Shown: in pieces, positions 17,492 through 26,986 of the stretch
Position numbering within the stretch: the stretch's first letter is position 1
Layout of the letters: the number at the start of each line of letters is the position of its first letter
Source: Flavonifractor sp. An112
GTDB taxonomy: Bacteria > Bacillota > Clostridia > Oscillospirales > Oscillospiraceae
DNA length: 64,000 bases
Reading direction: 5' to 3'
Assembly: GCF_002161085.1 (NCBI RefSeq)
Contig: NZ_NFLU01000003.1
Span: forward strand, 1 to 64,000
Notes under the pieces: model-generated
Databases searched by the model: none
Seen by the model: the letters and a program-made list of their open reading frames with translations, nothing else
Told to the model about the DNA's origin: nothing
Translations under genes and position numbers: made by a program

Positions 17492-17539
17492 TTGCAATCG
17501 GTCTGCATTTGTGCTATCATTTCTCTTACGTGTAAGAGA
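17492..17539 (+). promoter_or_regulatory. Promoter of secG with palindrome at the start point
   Basis: TTGCAA, 17 bases, TATCAT (17492-17520). Directly after it TCTCTTACGTGTAAGAGA (17522-17539) is an almost perfect 18-base palindrome covering the expected transcription start. It could be an operator or a 5' stem-loop. Confidence 0.6.
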
Positions 17540-17609
17540 TGGCGCGGGTGTGTTGCGCCCAAATAGAGTGTATATTGCCCCGCTGACGGGGCCGAAAGGA
17601 CGATGTAGC

Positions 17610-17846
17610 GTGGATTACACCAAGCTGATTCTGAGCATTATCGATGTGGCGGCCTGCCTGTTCCTCATCGCCGTGGTGCTGCTCCAGTCTGGCAAGAGCG
17701 CCGGCCTGTCCGGTGCCATTGCCGGTGTTGCCGACACCTTTATGGCCAAGAATAAGGCCAAGAGCTGGGACGCCAAGCTGGCCAAGATGACCAAGTGGGT
17801 GGCCATTGGATTCATGATCCTCACCTTTGTCATCTGCCTGATCTGA
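17610..17846 (+). CDS. secG: Preprotein translocase subunit SecG
   Basis: 78 residues, the usual size. It is the small membrane subunit of the SecYEG channel. A first membrane helix (IIDVAACLFLIAVVLLQS) is followed by the conserved GKSAGLSGAIAG loop, then FMAKNKAKSWDAKLAKMTKW and a second helix to the end. GTG at 17610 is the start: AAAGGA lies nine bases upstream and the ATG at 17602 runs at once into TAG. It lies directly upstream of rnr, an order common in Firmicutes, but a terminator and a second promoter lie between them. Confidence 0.92.
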   Translation: MDYTKLILSIIDVAACLFLIAVVLLQSGKSAGLSGAIAGVADTFMAKNKAKSWDAKLAKMTKWVAIGFMILTFVICLI

Positions 17847-17852
17847 GAATGC

Positions 17853-17918
17853 GAAAAAACGCCCTTCCGGTTTCGGAAGGGCGTTTTTTGTTGCGCCTGG
17901 GGCAAAAAGGGGTATAAT
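17853..17918 (+). promoter_or_regulatory. secG terminator followed by rnr promoter
   Basis: Hairpin AAAACGCCCTTCCG GTTT CGGAAGGGCGTTTT with T-run (17853-17890), then TTGCGC, 16 bases, TATAAT (17891-17918). rnr can thus be made independently of secG. Confidence 0.7.
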
Positions 17919-17955
17919 ACAAACCAGAAACACCAGAATCAGAAAGGAACGATCT

Positions 17956-19992
17956 ATGAAAGAGACAAAGGAATTGACCGGTATCTACCAGGCCAGCGGC
18001 CGGGGCTTCGGCTTTTTGATCCCCGAGGAGGGGGAGGACTGCTTCATTCCACCCCGGGCCAACGGCGGCGCCTGGAATGGAGATAAAGTAACGGCCTGCA
18101 TCACCGAGGAGGACCCAGAGGCGGGCCGACGGGTGGCCAAGGTGGTCCAGGTGCTGGAGCGGGCCAACAAAACCGTCACCGGCGTGCTGGAGCGGCAGGA
18201 CCACGCCCTCTGGCTGAAACCGGACAACGACCGCCTGCCTGGCCCCATCCAGGTATTCACCAAGCGGAAGGGGGTGCGCCCCGGCGAGCGGGCGGCTGTG
18301 GCCATGACCAGTTTCGGTGGCGGCAAGACCGCCCCCATGGGCACCCTGCGGGAGCGGTTCGGTCCCGCCGACCGGCGGGAGAGTGCTGTGGAGGCCATCC
18401 TCTACACCCATGACATTGTGCGCACCTTCCCGCCTGCCGTGCTGGCAGAGACCGAGACCATCCCCCAGGCGGTGGAACCCTCCGCTCTGGCGGGGCGGCT
18501 GGACCTGCGGAGCAAGACCATCATCACCATCGACGGGGCATCCTCCAAGGACTTTGACGACGCGGTGAGCCTGGAGAAGGACGACCAGGGCCGCTGGGTG
18601 CTGGGGGTCCACATCGCAGATGTAAGCCATTATGTGCGCCCCGGCTCCCCTCTGGACCTGGAGGCCTGGGAGCGGGGCACCTCGGTGTATTTTGCCGACC
18701 AGGTGGTGCCCATGCTGCCGGTAGAGCTGTCCAACGGCATCTGCTCCCTCAATCCCCATGTGGACCGGCTGGCTCTGTCCTGCATCATGATCATGGATGA
18801 CAATGGAACGGTAGTGGACCACACCATCACCAAATCGGTGATCTGCTCCACCGAGCGGATGACCTACGAGGACTGCAACGTGCTGCTGGCGGGGGAGGAC
18901 CCCGCCCTGGCGGAGCGGTACGCCCACATCCTGCCCATGCTGAAGGATATGGCCGCCCTGGCCAGGCAGCTGGAGAAGCTGCGCCGGAACCGGGGGGCCC
19001 TGGACCTGGAGACAAAAGAGAGCTATGTGATCTGCGACAGTGAGGGCAGGCCGGTGGACGTGGCCCTGCGGCAGCAGGGGGAGAGCGAGAAGCTCATCGA
19101 GTCCTTTATGCTGGCCGCCAACGAGTGCGTGGCGGAGCATTTGAACCGGCTGCACAAGCCCTGTGTCTACCGGGTCCATGAGAAGCCCTCCGACGAGAAG
19201 GGGGAGGCCCTGCGTACCATGGTGGCCCCTCTGGGCTACGACCTGAAGGGGACCGACAGCCACTCCCTCCAGAAGCTCCTGGACTGGGCCAAGGGCAGGC
19301 CGGAGGAGGGGGCGGTGTCCATGATGGTGCTGCGCTCCCTGATGAAGGCCCGGTACGACGAGGACAACCTGGGCCACTTCGGCCTGGGGGCGGAGTATTA
19401 CTGCCACTTCACCTCTCCTATCCGCCGCTATCCCGACCTGATGGTCCACCGGGTGCTCACCGCCCTGCTGGACGGGACGCTGGATAAACAGGAGAAGAAG
19501 CTGACCACCGCTGTGGGGCGGGCCGCCGTCCAGTCCTCCCAGCGGGAGTTGGCCGCCCAGGAGGCCGAGCGGGAGATCGAGAAGCGCTACCTGGCCGAGT
19601 TTATGGCCGGCCACGTTGGGGAGATCTTTGCCGGTGTGGTGACTGGTGTCACCCGGTTTGGCCTCTTTGTGTCGGTGGCCGGGGGCGTGGAGGGACTGCT
19701 GCCGGTGGAGGCCCTGCCCGGCGGGCCCTGGGAGTATGACCAGGCCCATCTGCTCCTGGTGGAGCTGGGCGGCAGCGGCCGGTATACCTTCGGCATGGCC
19801 CTGGAGGTGGAGTGCGCCGCCGCCGATCCGGTGAGCGGTCAGGTGGACTTTATCCTCCCTGGCGGTACCCCTGTAGCCAAGCAGGAGCGGCGAGCGGAGA
19901 AGCCCAGAGAGGAAAAGCCTCGCCGGAAGAAGGGAGGCAACCGCCGGGCCATGCACCTGCCCAAACGGCGAAAAGGGGGCAGAAAACGATGA
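17956..19992 (+). CDS. rnr: Ribonuclease R
   Basis: 678 residues. A 3'-5' exoribonuclease that degrades structured RNA. An N-terminal OB/cold-shock region (IYQASGRGFGFLIPEEG) leads into the RNB catalytic domain, with TIDGASSKDFDDAVSLEK carrying the metal-binding Asp cluster, VHIADVSHYVRPGSPLDLEA, and FTSPIRRYPDLMVHR. An S1 domain follows near residue 555 (VGEIFAGVVTGVTRFGLFV), then a Lys/Arg-rich tail that helps bind RNA. The stop overlaps the start of the next gene by four bases, so the glycosidase downstream is translationally coupled. Confidence 0.95.
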   Translation: MKETKELTGIYQASGRGFGFLIPEEGEDCFIPPRANGGAWNGDKVTACITEEDPEAGRRVAKVVQVLERANKTVTGVLERQDHALWLKPDNDRLPGPIQVFTKRKGVRPGERAAVAMTSFGGGKTAPMGTLRERFGPADRRESAVEAILYTHDIVRTFPPAVLAETETIPQAVEPSALAGRLDLRSKTIITIDGASSKDFDDAVSLEKDDQGRWVLGVHIADVSHYVRPGSPLDLEAWERGTSVYFADQVVPMLPVELSNGICSLNPHVDRLALSCIMIMDDNGTVVDHTITKSVICSTERMTYEDCNVLLAGEDPALAERYAHILPMLKDMAALARQLEKLRRNRGALDLETKESYVICDSEGRPVDVALRQQGESEKLIESFMLAANECVAEHLNRLHKPCVYRVHEKPSDEKGEALRTMVAPLGYDLKGTDSHSLQKLLDWAKGRPEEGAVSMMVLRSLMKARYDEDNLGHFGLGAEYYCHFTSPIRRYPDLMVHRVLTALLDGTLDKQEKKLTTAVGRAAVQSSQRELAAQEAEREIEKRYLAEFMAGHVGEIFAGVVTGVTRFGLFVSVAGGVEGLLPVEALPGGPWEYDQAHLLLVELGGSGRYTFGMALEVECAAADPVSGQVDFILPGGTPVAKQERRAEKPREEKPRRKKGGNRRAMHLPKRRKGGRKR

Positions 19993-21227
19993 TGAAGCGT
20001 ATTCTTTCTGGGGTGTTATTGCTCTGTGTATTGGGTTTAACGGGGTGCGGCAGTCAAATGCCCGCCCCTACGCCGACGCCTACGCCTGCCGCCACCCCCA
20101 GCGCCACCCCCACACCTGCGCCCACCCCGGAGCCTACCCCCACCCCTGACCCGGTGGCGGAGGCTCTGGCGGCCATGACCACCGAAGAGAAGGTGGGCCA
20201 GCTGCTGGTGGCGGGCATCGGGGGAACTGGGGCCGGTGAGGATGGCCTTCAGGCGGTCCAGGACTACCAGGTGGGCGGCGTGATCCTCTTTGGCCGGAAC
20301 GTGGAGAGCGCCGACCAGCTGGCGGACCTGACCAACGAACTGAAAGCGCTCAACGGCGACAACATCCCCCTCTTCCTGTGCGTGGATCAGGAGGGGGGAC
20401 GGGTGGACCGGATGCCCCCGGAGGTGGACGACCTGCCCTCCGCCTATGACTATATCGCCGGCGGAGGCGATCCTCTGGAGCGGGGGAAGGTGCTGTCCGC
20501 CCAGTGCGCCGCATTTGGCTTCAATCTGGACTTCTCCACCTGCCTGGACATCTGGTCCAACCCGGACAACACCGTCATTGGGGACCGGGCTTACGGCAGC
20601 GACCCCGACACGGTGACCCGGGCGGGGCTGGCGGTGAACGAGGGACTGGAGCAGGGGGGTGTGATCCCGGTGGTCAAGCACTTCCCCGGCCACGGGGATA
20701 CCAGCACCGACTCCCATGTAGATCTGCCGGTGGTGGACAAGACGGCGGAGCAGCTGAAGGAATTTGAGCTGATCCCCTTCCAGGCAGCCATTGACGAGGG
20801 AACCCCCTGCGTCATGGTGGCCCATATCCTCATGACCCAGATCGACCCCGATTTGCCTGCCTCCCTGTCCCCAGAGGTGGTCACCGGCCTGCTGCGGCAG
20901 GAGCTGGGCTTTGACGGGGTGGTGTGTACCGATGATCTGACCATGGGCGCCATCTCCAATACCTACGGCATGGGGGAGGCCGCCGTCATGGCGGTGGAGG
21001 CCGGGTGCGACCTGCTGCTGGTGTGCCATGAGGCGGACAATCTCACCGCCGCCCGGGACGCCCTGCTGGCGGCGGTGGACGCCGGCCGCATCTCTATGGA
21101 GCGGCTGGACGAGAGCGTCTACCGCATCCTGTCCCTGAAACAGGAGTACGGCCTTACCAACCACCTGGTGGGCCAGCCAGACATCGAGGCGCTCAATGCC
21201 CGGATCCAGGCGATCTTGCCCCAGTAA
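19989..21227 (+). CDS. Lipoprotein glycoside hydrolase family 3, NagZ-like
   Basis: 412 residues. A lipoprotein signal (lipobox GLTGCGS) is followed by a Pro/Thr linker of TPTP repeats and then a GH3 barrel. The family motif KHFPGHGDTSTDSH carries the NagZ His/Asp pair and the nucleophile Asp lies in VCTDDLTMGAI, so beta-N-acetylglucosaminidase action on muropeptides is likely. It sits on the outer face of the membrane, unlike the cytoplasmic NagZ of Gram-negatives. The start overlaps the rnr stop. The Pro/Thr spacer would let the enzyme reach into the wall. Confidence 0.9.
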   Translation: MMKRILSGVLLLCVLGLTGCGSQMPAPTPTPTPAATPSATPTPAPTPEPTPTPDPVAEALAAMTTEEKVGQLLVAGIGGTGAGEDGLQAVQDYQVGGVILFGRNVESADQLADLTNELKALNGDNIPLFLCVDQEGGRVDRMPPEVDDLPSAYDYIAGGGDPLERGKVLSAQCAAFGFNLDFSTCLDIWSNPDNTVIGDRAYGSDPDTVTRAGLAVNEGLEQGGVIPVVKHFPGHGDTSTDSHVDLPVVDKTAEQLKEFELIPFQAAIDEGTPCVMVAHILMTQIDPDLPASLSPEVVTGLLRQELGFDGVVCTDDLTMGAISNTYGMGEAAVMAVEAGCDLLLVCHEADNLTAARDALLAAVDAGRISMERLDESVYRILSLKQEYGLTNHLVGQPDIEALNARIQAILPQ

Positions 21228-21251
21228 CCTGTAAGAAAGGGGTACATAGAT

Positions 21252-22700
21252 ATGGAACAATCTGGAAAACAGTCCATCAGCTTTTTCGGCCTGGTGGCCA
21301 TGGGCATCGGCTGTATGCTGGGCACCAGCTGGCTGCTGCTTACCGGCACCTGGCTGGACACGGCGGGCGGGCCACTGAATCTGGCGGTGGCCTTTCTTTT
21401 GTGCATCATCATTGAACTGCCTTTTGCCTTCGCCTACATGGAGGCCATCCCCATGTTCCCCCTGCCGGGAGGCGAGGTGGTGTACTCCTACGCTGCCTTT
21501 GGCCCCAGAGGAGGCTTTGCCGTGGGCTGGGCGGGCATCCTCATGAACACCATCGTGTTCTGCTGGGTGGATCTGGCTGCCATCTCCCTGCTGGACGAGC
21601 TGTTCCCCGTTCTGAAGGAGACCGCCGTCCTCTACCATGTGGGGGACTTCCCAGTGACTCTGCCCAACCTGGTCCTCCAGCTGCTGCTGGCGGGAGCCAT
21701 CCTGTGGGTGCAGATCAAGGGAGCCAACGTGTGTGCCTCCCTGGCCAAGATCGCCACGGTGGTGCTGCTGGTCATGTGTGCCATCGGTCTGGCGGTGTGC
21801 TTTGCCCACTTCGACCCGGCGGTGTATGCCTCAGATGGAGGCATGGAGTTTGACTTTGCCGGTTCGGCCTCCCTGCTCTCCCTGTTGGTGTTCTCGGTGG
21901 CCGGATGGGAGACGGTGTCCAAGGCCGCCGCCGATGCCACCGGTCCCGCCGCCCGTAAGGCGGGAGCCGCTTTGATTACCTGCCTCATTCTGGTCACCGG
22001 CATTTTGTGCCTGGTGTCCACCGCGGTGGCGGGCTGTATGCCCTGGACCGAGGCGGTGGGCCGCACCGCCCCCTTTGCCGACGTGCTGGTGTCCATCACC
22101 GGCCTGCCCTGGGTGCGGCTGTTGTTCCTGGTTACCGCCTTTGTGGGGGCGGTGGGGGTGATGAACTCCACCCTCTACTCCTCCGCCCAGATGCTCTACG
22201 GCCTGTCCCGGTTCGCCCTGGTGTCCCGGAAGTTCGCCGTCCTACACCCCAAATACGGCACGCCGGTGCGGTGCATCTGCTTCACCGCCGCCTTCGTGGT
22301 GCTTACCCCCTTCACCGGCAAGCTGTTCTTTATCCCCTTCATCAATGTGGCTTCCCTGACTACCATTGTCATGTGGGTCATGTCCTTTGCCGCCGTGCTG
22401 TGGTTGCGGAAAACCCGCTCCGGCCTCCGTCGGCCGGTGTCCATGCCCGGCGGGAAGGTGACGGCGGTGCTGGGCATTCTGGCCTCGGCCTTTTTGGCGG
22501 GCAACATCCTGCTGCCCATGAGTCCAGGGGGCCTCAGCGGCCTGGAGTACGGCCTGGCGGCGGCCCTGGCGGTGCTGGGCTGGGCGCTCTACCAGTTCCG
22601 GGACCGGTCCGTGGGCGCAGCGGAGCAGGAAAAGCTGATTTTCGGGGACCTTCTGGCGGGAGAATTGCCCGCAACCCCTTGCAAAATCGAAGAAAAATGA
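21252..22700 (+). CDS. APC-family amino acid permease
   Basis: 482 residues with about twelve hydrophobic helices. The first helix region, [20 protein letters not shown], carries the G-x-G-x-x-x-G unwound-helix pattern of APC transporters, and the sixth region ([14 protein letters not shown]) resembles the substrate-binding stretch. [16 protein letters not shown] residues of helix 8 are present. Substrate is not recognisable; glutamate/GABA antiport or general amino acid uptake are possible. A GGGG-rich box precedes the start, 25 bases after the glycosidase, suggesting one transcript. Confidence 0.85.
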   Translation: MEQSGKQSISFFGLVAMGIGCMLGTSWLLLTGTWLDTAGGPLNLAVAFLLCIIIELPFAFAYMEAIPMFPLPGGEVVYSYAAFGPRGGFAVGWAGILMNTIVFCWVDLAAISLLDELFPVLKETAVLYHVGDFPVTLPNLVLQLLLAGAILWVQIKGANVCASLAKIATVVLLVMCAIGLAVCFAHFDPAVYASDGGMEFDFAGSASLLSLLVFSVAGWETVSKAAADATGPAARKAGAALITCLILVTGILCLVSTAVAGCMPWTEAVGRTAPFADVLVSITGLPWVRLLFLVTAFVGAVGVMNSTLYSSAQMLYGLSRFALVSRKFAVLHPKYGTPVRCICFTAAFVVLTPFTGKLFFIPFINVASLTTIVMWVMSFAAVLWLRKTRSGLRRPVSMPGGKVTAVLGILASAFLAGNILLPMSPGGLSGLEYGLAAALAVLGWALYQFRDRSVGAAEQEKLIFGDLLAGELPATPCKIEEK

Positions 22701-22706
22701 TATACT
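22679..22706 (+). promoter_or_regulatory. Promoter of asnS
   Basis: TTGCAA, 16 bases, TATACT. It lies within the last codons of the permease gene. Confidence 0.6.
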
Positions 22707-22749
22707 AGTGCCCACTGAGGTTAAATTTTACGAATCGAGGGAAATGGAA

Positions 22750-24144
22750 ATGGAACGCACCAAAATCGCACAGATTTTTGCGGACCAGGAGCAGTTCGGC
22801 GGCAAAGAGATCACCGTCTGCGGCTGGGCCCGTACCATTCGTGATATGAAGAGCTTCGGCTTTGTGGAGCTGAACGACGGCTCCTGCTTCAAGAATTTGC
22901 AGGTGGTCCTGGACGCCAATGTGCTGGACAACTATAAGGAGATCGCCGGTCAGAATGTGGGCGCCGCCCTCATTGTCACCGGTACCGTGGTCCTGACCCC
23001 CGAGGCCAAGCAGCCCTTGGAGATCAAGGCTTCCAAGGTCCAGGTGGAGGGCACCTCCACTCCCGACTACCCCCTGCAGAAGAAGCGCCACAGCGTGGAG
23101 TACCTGCGTACCATCCAGCACCTGCGGCCCCGCACCAACCTGTTCTCCGCCACCTTCCGGGTGCGCTCCGTGGCCGCCCACGCCATCCACTGCTTCTTCC
23201 AGGACCGGGGCTTTGTGTACGCCCAGACTCCGCTGATCACCGCCTCTGACTGTGAGGGCGCCGGCGAGATGTTCCAGGTCACCACTCTGGACCTCCAGAA
23301 CGTGCCCAAGAACGAGGACGGCACTGTGGACTATACCAAGGACTTTTTCGGCAAGAAGGCCAACCTCACCGTGTCCGGCCAGCTCAACGCCGAGAACTTT
23401 GCTATGGCCTTCGGCAACGTGTACACCTTCGGTCCTACCTTCCGGGCGGAGAACTCCAACACCCAGCGCCATGCCGCCGAGTTCTGGATGATCGAGCCTG
23501 AGATGGCCTTCGCTGACCTGAACGACTATATGGACACCGCCGAGGCCATGATCAAGTATATCATCAACACCGTCATGGAGAAGTGCCCCGACGAGATGAA
23601 CTTCTTCTCCTCCTTCGTGGACAAGGGCCTGAAGGAGCGGCTGGAGCACGTGGCCAACTCTGACTTTGGCCGCGTTACCTACACCGAGGCGGTGGAGCTG
23701 CTCAAGCAGAACAACGACAAGTTCGACTACAAGGTGGAGTGGGGCTGCGATCTGCAGACCGAGCACGAGCGCTATCTCACCGAGCAGATCTTCAAGCGCC
23801 CCGTGTTTGTCACCGACTACCCCAAGGACATCAAGGCATTCTATATGCGCCTCAACGACGACGGCAAGACCGTGGCTGCCGCCGACTGTCTGGTGCCCGG
23901 CATCGGTGAGATCATCGGCGGTTCCCAGCGTGAGGAGCGCCTGGAGCTGCTGGAGAGCCGCATCAAGGAGCTGGGCATGAACCCCGAGGACTACTGGTGG
24001 TACCTGGACCTGCGGCGCTACGGCTCCTGCCGCCACGCCGGCTTCGGCCTGGGCTTCGAGCGGATGGTCATGTACCTCACCGGCGTGTCCAACATCCGCG
24101 ACGTGGAGCTGCATCCCCGTACTGTGGGCAACGCTGATTTCTAA
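22750..24144 (+). CDS. asnS: Asparaginyl-tRNA synthetase
   Basis: 464 residues, the standard length. It charges tRNA-Asn. An N-terminal OB-fold anticodon domain ([20 protein letters not shown]) is followed by a class II catalytic domain: motif 2 around [20 protein letters not shown] and motif 3 [15 protein letters not shown]. The end [12 protein letters not shown] is typical of AsnRS. The start at 22750 is preferred over 22744 because of spacing to GAGGG. It is unusual in being followed by a relic of a second asnS 3' end exactly 229 bases downstream. Confidence 0.96.
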   Translation: MERTKIAQIFADQEQFGGKEITVCGWARTIRDMKSFGFVELNDGSCFKNLQVVLDANVLDNYKEIAGQNVGAALIVTGTVVLTPEAKQPLEIKASKVQVEGTSTPDYPLQKKRHSVEYLRTIQHLRPRTNLFSATFRVRSVAAHAIHCFFQDRGFVYAQTPLITASDCEGAGEMFQVTTLDLQNVPKNEDGTVDYTKDFFGKKANLTVSGQLNAENFAMAFGNVYTFGPTFRAENSNTQRHAAEFWMIEPEMAFADLNDYMDTAEAMIKYIINTVMEKCPDEMNFFSSFVDKGLKERLEHVANSDFGRVTYTEAVELLKQNNDKFDYKVEWGCDLQTEHERYLTEQIFKRPVFVTDYPKDIKAFYMRLNDDGKTVAAADCLVPGIGEIIGGSQREERLELLESRIKELGMNPEDYWWYLDLRRYGSCRHAGFGLGFERMVMYLTGVSNIRDVELHPRTVGNADF

Positions 24145-24147
24145 TTT

Positions 24148-24204
24148 CAAAGGAAAGAGGGTCCCGATGTGGTACTGTTTCGTGCAGCTCCACGTCGGGG
24201 CCCC
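24148..24204 (+). terminator. asnS terminator-like hairpin, first copy
   Basis: GGTCCCGATGTGG with CTCCACGTCGGGGCC forms a long stem, but no T-run follows. It is the diverged counterpart of the real terminator at 24390-24434, 229 bases downstream. Confidence 0.6.
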
Positions 24205-24332
24205 ATTTTAAATGGGGCGGCGCTTGCGCCGTACAAGTGTTTTGGCCGTGGGGCAAAACCTTGGCGCAGGGCGGATTCATTCCGCCCGCGCAGGATCAAA
24301 AGGGGTCCCCGGACACGCCAGCGTGTCCGGGG
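24201..24332. repeat. Block of five consecutive palindromes
   Basis: Five hairpins in 132 bases: CCCCATTTTAAATGGGG (24201-24217), GGCGCTTGCGCC (24219-24230), GTTTTG/CAAAAC (24239-24259), CGC-GGGCGGA/TCCGCCC-GCG (24265-24290), and CCCCGGACACGC/GCGTGTCCGGGG (24307-24332, twelve perfect pairs). No open frame fits. It looks like a REP/MITE-like structured element. Confidence 0.7.
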
Positions 24333-24333
24333 C

Positions 24334-24373
24334 GGAGCTGCATCCCCGCACGGTGGGTAATGCCGACTTCTAA
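24334..24373 (+). pseudogene. Relic 3' end of a second asnS gene
   Basis: Bases 24334-24373 repeat the last codons of asnS at a distance of 229 bases and encode the same [12 protein letters not shown] followed by TAA. In the eight codons from CGT/CGC to the TTC before the stop there are six substitutions, all in third positions and synonymous. The copy therefore came from a functional, diverged asnS and is not a recent local duplication. The following ATTTCAAAGGAAAGAG is also shared. Only about 13 codons remain. Confidence 0.75.
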
Positions 24374-24389
24374 TTTCAAAGGAAAGAGA

Positions 24390-24434
24390 ACCCCGATGGG
24401 GCGCTGCATCGAGCAGCGTCTCATCGGGGCTCTT
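24390..24434 (+). terminator. Terminator (second copy, functional form)
   Basis: CCCCGATGGGGCGCTGC / GCAGCGTCTCATCGGGG hairpin followed by a T-run. It would stop asnS transcripts and lies against the facing glycosyltransferase gene end. Confidence 0.8.
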
Positions 24435-24436
24435 TT

Positions 24437-25720
24437 TTATCCCTCCAGCAAAGGCAGCAGCTGATTGCGGCAGATCCACTCATCGTTGTACCGGTTGCGT
24501 ACGATGGTTTTGGCGTTCAGGCTCCGGTCCTCCCGCATCAGATTGACGATGGCCCGCCCGTGCTCCTCATAGTAGGCCTGCTCGGAGGGAGAGTAGCTCT
24601 CGTGGGTGTCAAAGCCGAAGTTCCGGGCATCCCACCGCATGAAATAGGCCCCCAGGCTCTCTCCCAGCTCCTTCAGGGCGGGGACGGCCTGGTTGAGCAC
24701 CAGGAAGTTGCCCCGGCTGGCGGCCTCCAGCACAGTGAGGCCGAAGGACTCGGAGTAGGAGGGGCAGATAAACAGGTTGGACAGCTGGAACAGTTCAAAT
24801 ACCCCCTGCCGGGGGAAGCCGTCGGGGAAGCCGATGTCCGAGGTGAAAAGCAGGTCCTCGTCCCGCAGACCGTACTTTTTGCCCTCGGTGCGGATCATGG
24901 CCTTGTAGACTTTGGGCGGGATGTCGGCGCTGGGGAAGTCGCAGAAAATGACCTTGATGTCCTGCTCGGTGGCGGTGCGGATGGCGCCCGCCAAGGCGGC
25001 CACCTTCTCCAGCCGCTTGCCGGTGGTGAGCCGGGCCGGGTAGACCGCCAGCAGGTCGGGCCGGGTCAGATCCATGTGCCGGGCCACCTCCTGTACCGCC
25101 TCGCTCATGGAGGGAATCAGGGGCAGGGTGTTGTACACCACGGCGCATCGCCCCTCCGGCACGTCGTACTGCTTGGCCAGGGCTGGGATGCCCGAGCGGG
25201 TGGGGTAGACAAATTTGGTCCGGGGCAGGTCGGTAAACCGGGCGGAGAAGGGATACTCCATCTCCTGGGGCCGGGCCGCCGGGAAAGAGTGGGTGAAGGC
25301 CAGAAACCGCAGGTGGGGCAGCTCCTGCTGGGCCTTGTGGACGGCGATGTTGTGGACCAGGTGCCAGCCCTGGTAGAGAATGTCGTGGAGGATGCACACG
25401 TCCACGTCTTTTAAATGGGTCACAAGGTCTTTGGCAATGTGGTCGGCCTCCTCAAAGAAGGTATCGTGAACCTGTCCGGTGGGGGAGGAGTAGTCGTGCC
25501 ACTGGATGGGCTGCCCGTGGAGGGTGTTGGTGATTTTGACCCACTCCAGCCGCTCATCTGCAAAAATGCCGGTCCGCTCCCCATCGGGGCAGGTTTCACT
25601 GACCAGCATTTTCACCGACACCCCGGCCTCCAGCAGCATCCGGATCTGGTCGGCCGCCACATTCACCAGGGAGTAGGTGGGGGACAGGCCGGAAAACATG
25701 GTCAACAGAGCAACCTTCAT
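24437..25720 (-). CDS. Glycosyltransferase family 4
   Basis: 427 residues, GT-B fold. The N-terminal half starts MKVALLTMFSGLSPTYSLVN. The C-terminal half has the nucleotide-sugar region AVYPARLTTGKRLEKV and the retaining GT4 motif SYSESFGLTVLEAAS (E-x7-E). It has no membrane segments and would act in the cytoplasm on a surface-sugar or glycoprotein acceptor. The start is supported by a GGAGGT box. It lies before two surface-type proteins, one with a long Thr/Ser tract, so O-glycosylation of that tract is a tempting but unproven link. Confidence 0.85.
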   Translation of the reverse strand: MKVALLTMFSGLSPTYSLVNVAADQIRMLLEAGVSVKMLVSETCPDGERTGIFADERLEWVKITNTLHGQPIQWHDYSSPTGQVHDTFFEEADHIAKDLVTHLKDVDVCILHDILYQGWHLVHNIAVHKAQQELPHLRFLAFTHSFPAARPQEMEYPFSARFTDLPRTKFVYPTRSGIPALAKQYDVPEGRCAVVYNTLPLIPSMSEAVQEVARHMDLTRPDLLAVYPARLTTGKRLEKVAALAGAIRTATEQDIKVIFCDFPSADIPPKVYKAMIRTEGKKYGLRDEDLLFTSDIGFPDGFPRQGVFELFQLSNLFICPSYSESFGLTVLEAASRGNFLVLNQAVPALKELGESLGAYFMRWDARNFGFDTHESYSPSEQAYYEEHGRAIVNLMREDRSLNAKTIVRNRYNDEWICRNQLLPLLEG

Positions 25721-25789
25721 ACCAAATACCTCCTTGTCCAGATGGAGAACTGTGGCGCGGCAAAGGATTCTGCCGCGCCACAGTTGGGT

Positions 25790-26986
25790 TTAGGGCATAT
25801 CGCCGTCACAGAGGCAGTCGTCAAAGAGCTCCAGCTTCTGCTTCAGAATAAGTTCCAGACCGGAGACCGCGTCCACCATGGACTCCACAGACTTATTAGC
25901 CTGCAGAATGGTCTCGGTTCTGAGATCCTCAAAAGATAAGATCTTTTGCAGCTTCTCCCCCTCGGCGTTGAGAATGTGGGACAGGGCCGCCTGCTGGAGG
26001 GCCACCGACTCAAACAGGTCAGTGATGGCCTGACTCCGGGGCTGCGGGACCGCCGTGGTGGTGGAGGTGGTGCTGGTGGTGGAAGTGGTAGTGGTAGTGG
26101 TGGTCGTGGTCGTAGTCGTAGTTGTGGTGGAAGTGCTGCTGGAGGTGGTGGAACTGGTAGTCACCAGACAGCCGGTGGGCTCGGGCAGCTCGCCCTCAAA
26201 CAGCTCGTTGTGGCTCTCGGCGTTGCCGGTGTAGCTGTCAAAGATGATATTGCCGTTGATCTGGCTGAAGGTGGTAGCGGCAGCGGCATAAGGGGCCAGG
26301 ACGGAGCCGTAGATGGCGGTGGTGCTGTTGGACCAGGTCAGGGCCTCGGGGAAGTTCCACAGGATCTTCCGGGCGTTCTCCCGGGTAGCGGTGATACCGT
26401 TGCGGAAGATCTGGTAGCTGCCATACAGGATGTTGGTGCCGGTTATATTGATGAGGATGGTGGAATTGATGGGCGCGATGATGTTGATGCCGTTGAGCTG
26501 GGCCAGAGACAGACCGGAGCCGTACAGGTTGGTACTGTCCAGCTGGAAGATGTTCAGAGTCTCATCGGTGCCGGTGAGGTTGAGCTGGCCGAACACCACG
26601 GTACCGGTGCCGTTGGCCTCCAGAGAGCCCCAGAAGAGGGAAGCGCATTTCAGGTAGCGCTCCGCCTCGGCAAAGTCGATGGGCGTACCGGTGGTCAGGG
26701 CGCCGTTTGGGTTGCCCATGGTGTAGTTGATCACCGTGCTGGTGGGGCTGATGACGGTGTTGCCGCTGGCGTTGGAGCCGCTGGACACGTTGACGGCGCC
26801 GCCCACCACAAAGGACGGGTCGGTGCCTGCCGGAGGCAGCGGGGTAATGCCTGCGCCCACGCCGTAGTTGCTCAGCACGGCGTTGCCGCCCACGGCCACC
26901 CGGCCCTCTGCGTCGGTGTTGCTCAGGCTCAGATTGCCGAATACGAATACGTTATAGTCATTGGCAAGGCCAAAGTTGATTGCCAT
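25790..26986 (-). CDS. Choice-of-anchor A surface protein with Thr/Ser tract
   Basis: 398 residues. The start at 26986 follows a GGGAGGACC box; an upstream in-frame extension has no such signal. Residues 1-250 match the choice-of-anchor A domain (FGLANDYNVFVFGNLSLSN, GRVAVGGNA, IFRNGITATRENARKILWNF, YGSVLAPYA), found in many secreted or spore-surface proteins, though no signal peptide is present. A Thr/Ser homopolymer-like tract of about 45 residues follows. The last ~75 residues (QAITDLFESVALQQAALSHI, then ILNAEGEKLQKIL) are repeated in the next protein. Absence of a signal peptide fits a spore-coat or exosporium protein made inside the mother cell. Confidence 0.75.
   Translation of the reverse strand: MAINFGLANDYNVFVFGNLSLSNTDAEGRVAVGGNAVLSNYGVGAGITPLPPAGTDPSFVVGGAVNVSSGSNASGNTVISPTSTVINYTMGNPNGALTTGTPIDFAEAERYLKCASLFWGSLEANGTGTVVFGQLNLTGTDETLNIFQLDSTNLYGSGLSLAQLNGINIIAPINSTILINITGTNILYGSYQIFRNGITATRENARKILWNFPEALTWSNSTTAIYGSVLAPYAAAATTFSQINGNIIFDSYTGNAESHNELFEGELPEPTGCLVTTSSTTSSSTSTTTTTTTTTTTTTTTSTTSTTSTTTAVPQPRSQAITDLFESVALQQAALSHILNAEGEKLQKILSFEDLRTETILQANKSVESMVDAVSGLELILKQKLELFDDCLCDGDMP

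Noticed and set aside
26055-26160. Short repeated triplets resembling a CRISPR or minisatellite array
   Set aside because: It is the in-frame Thr/Ser codon tract of the choice-of-anchor A protein, with no spacers of regular length and no cas genes.
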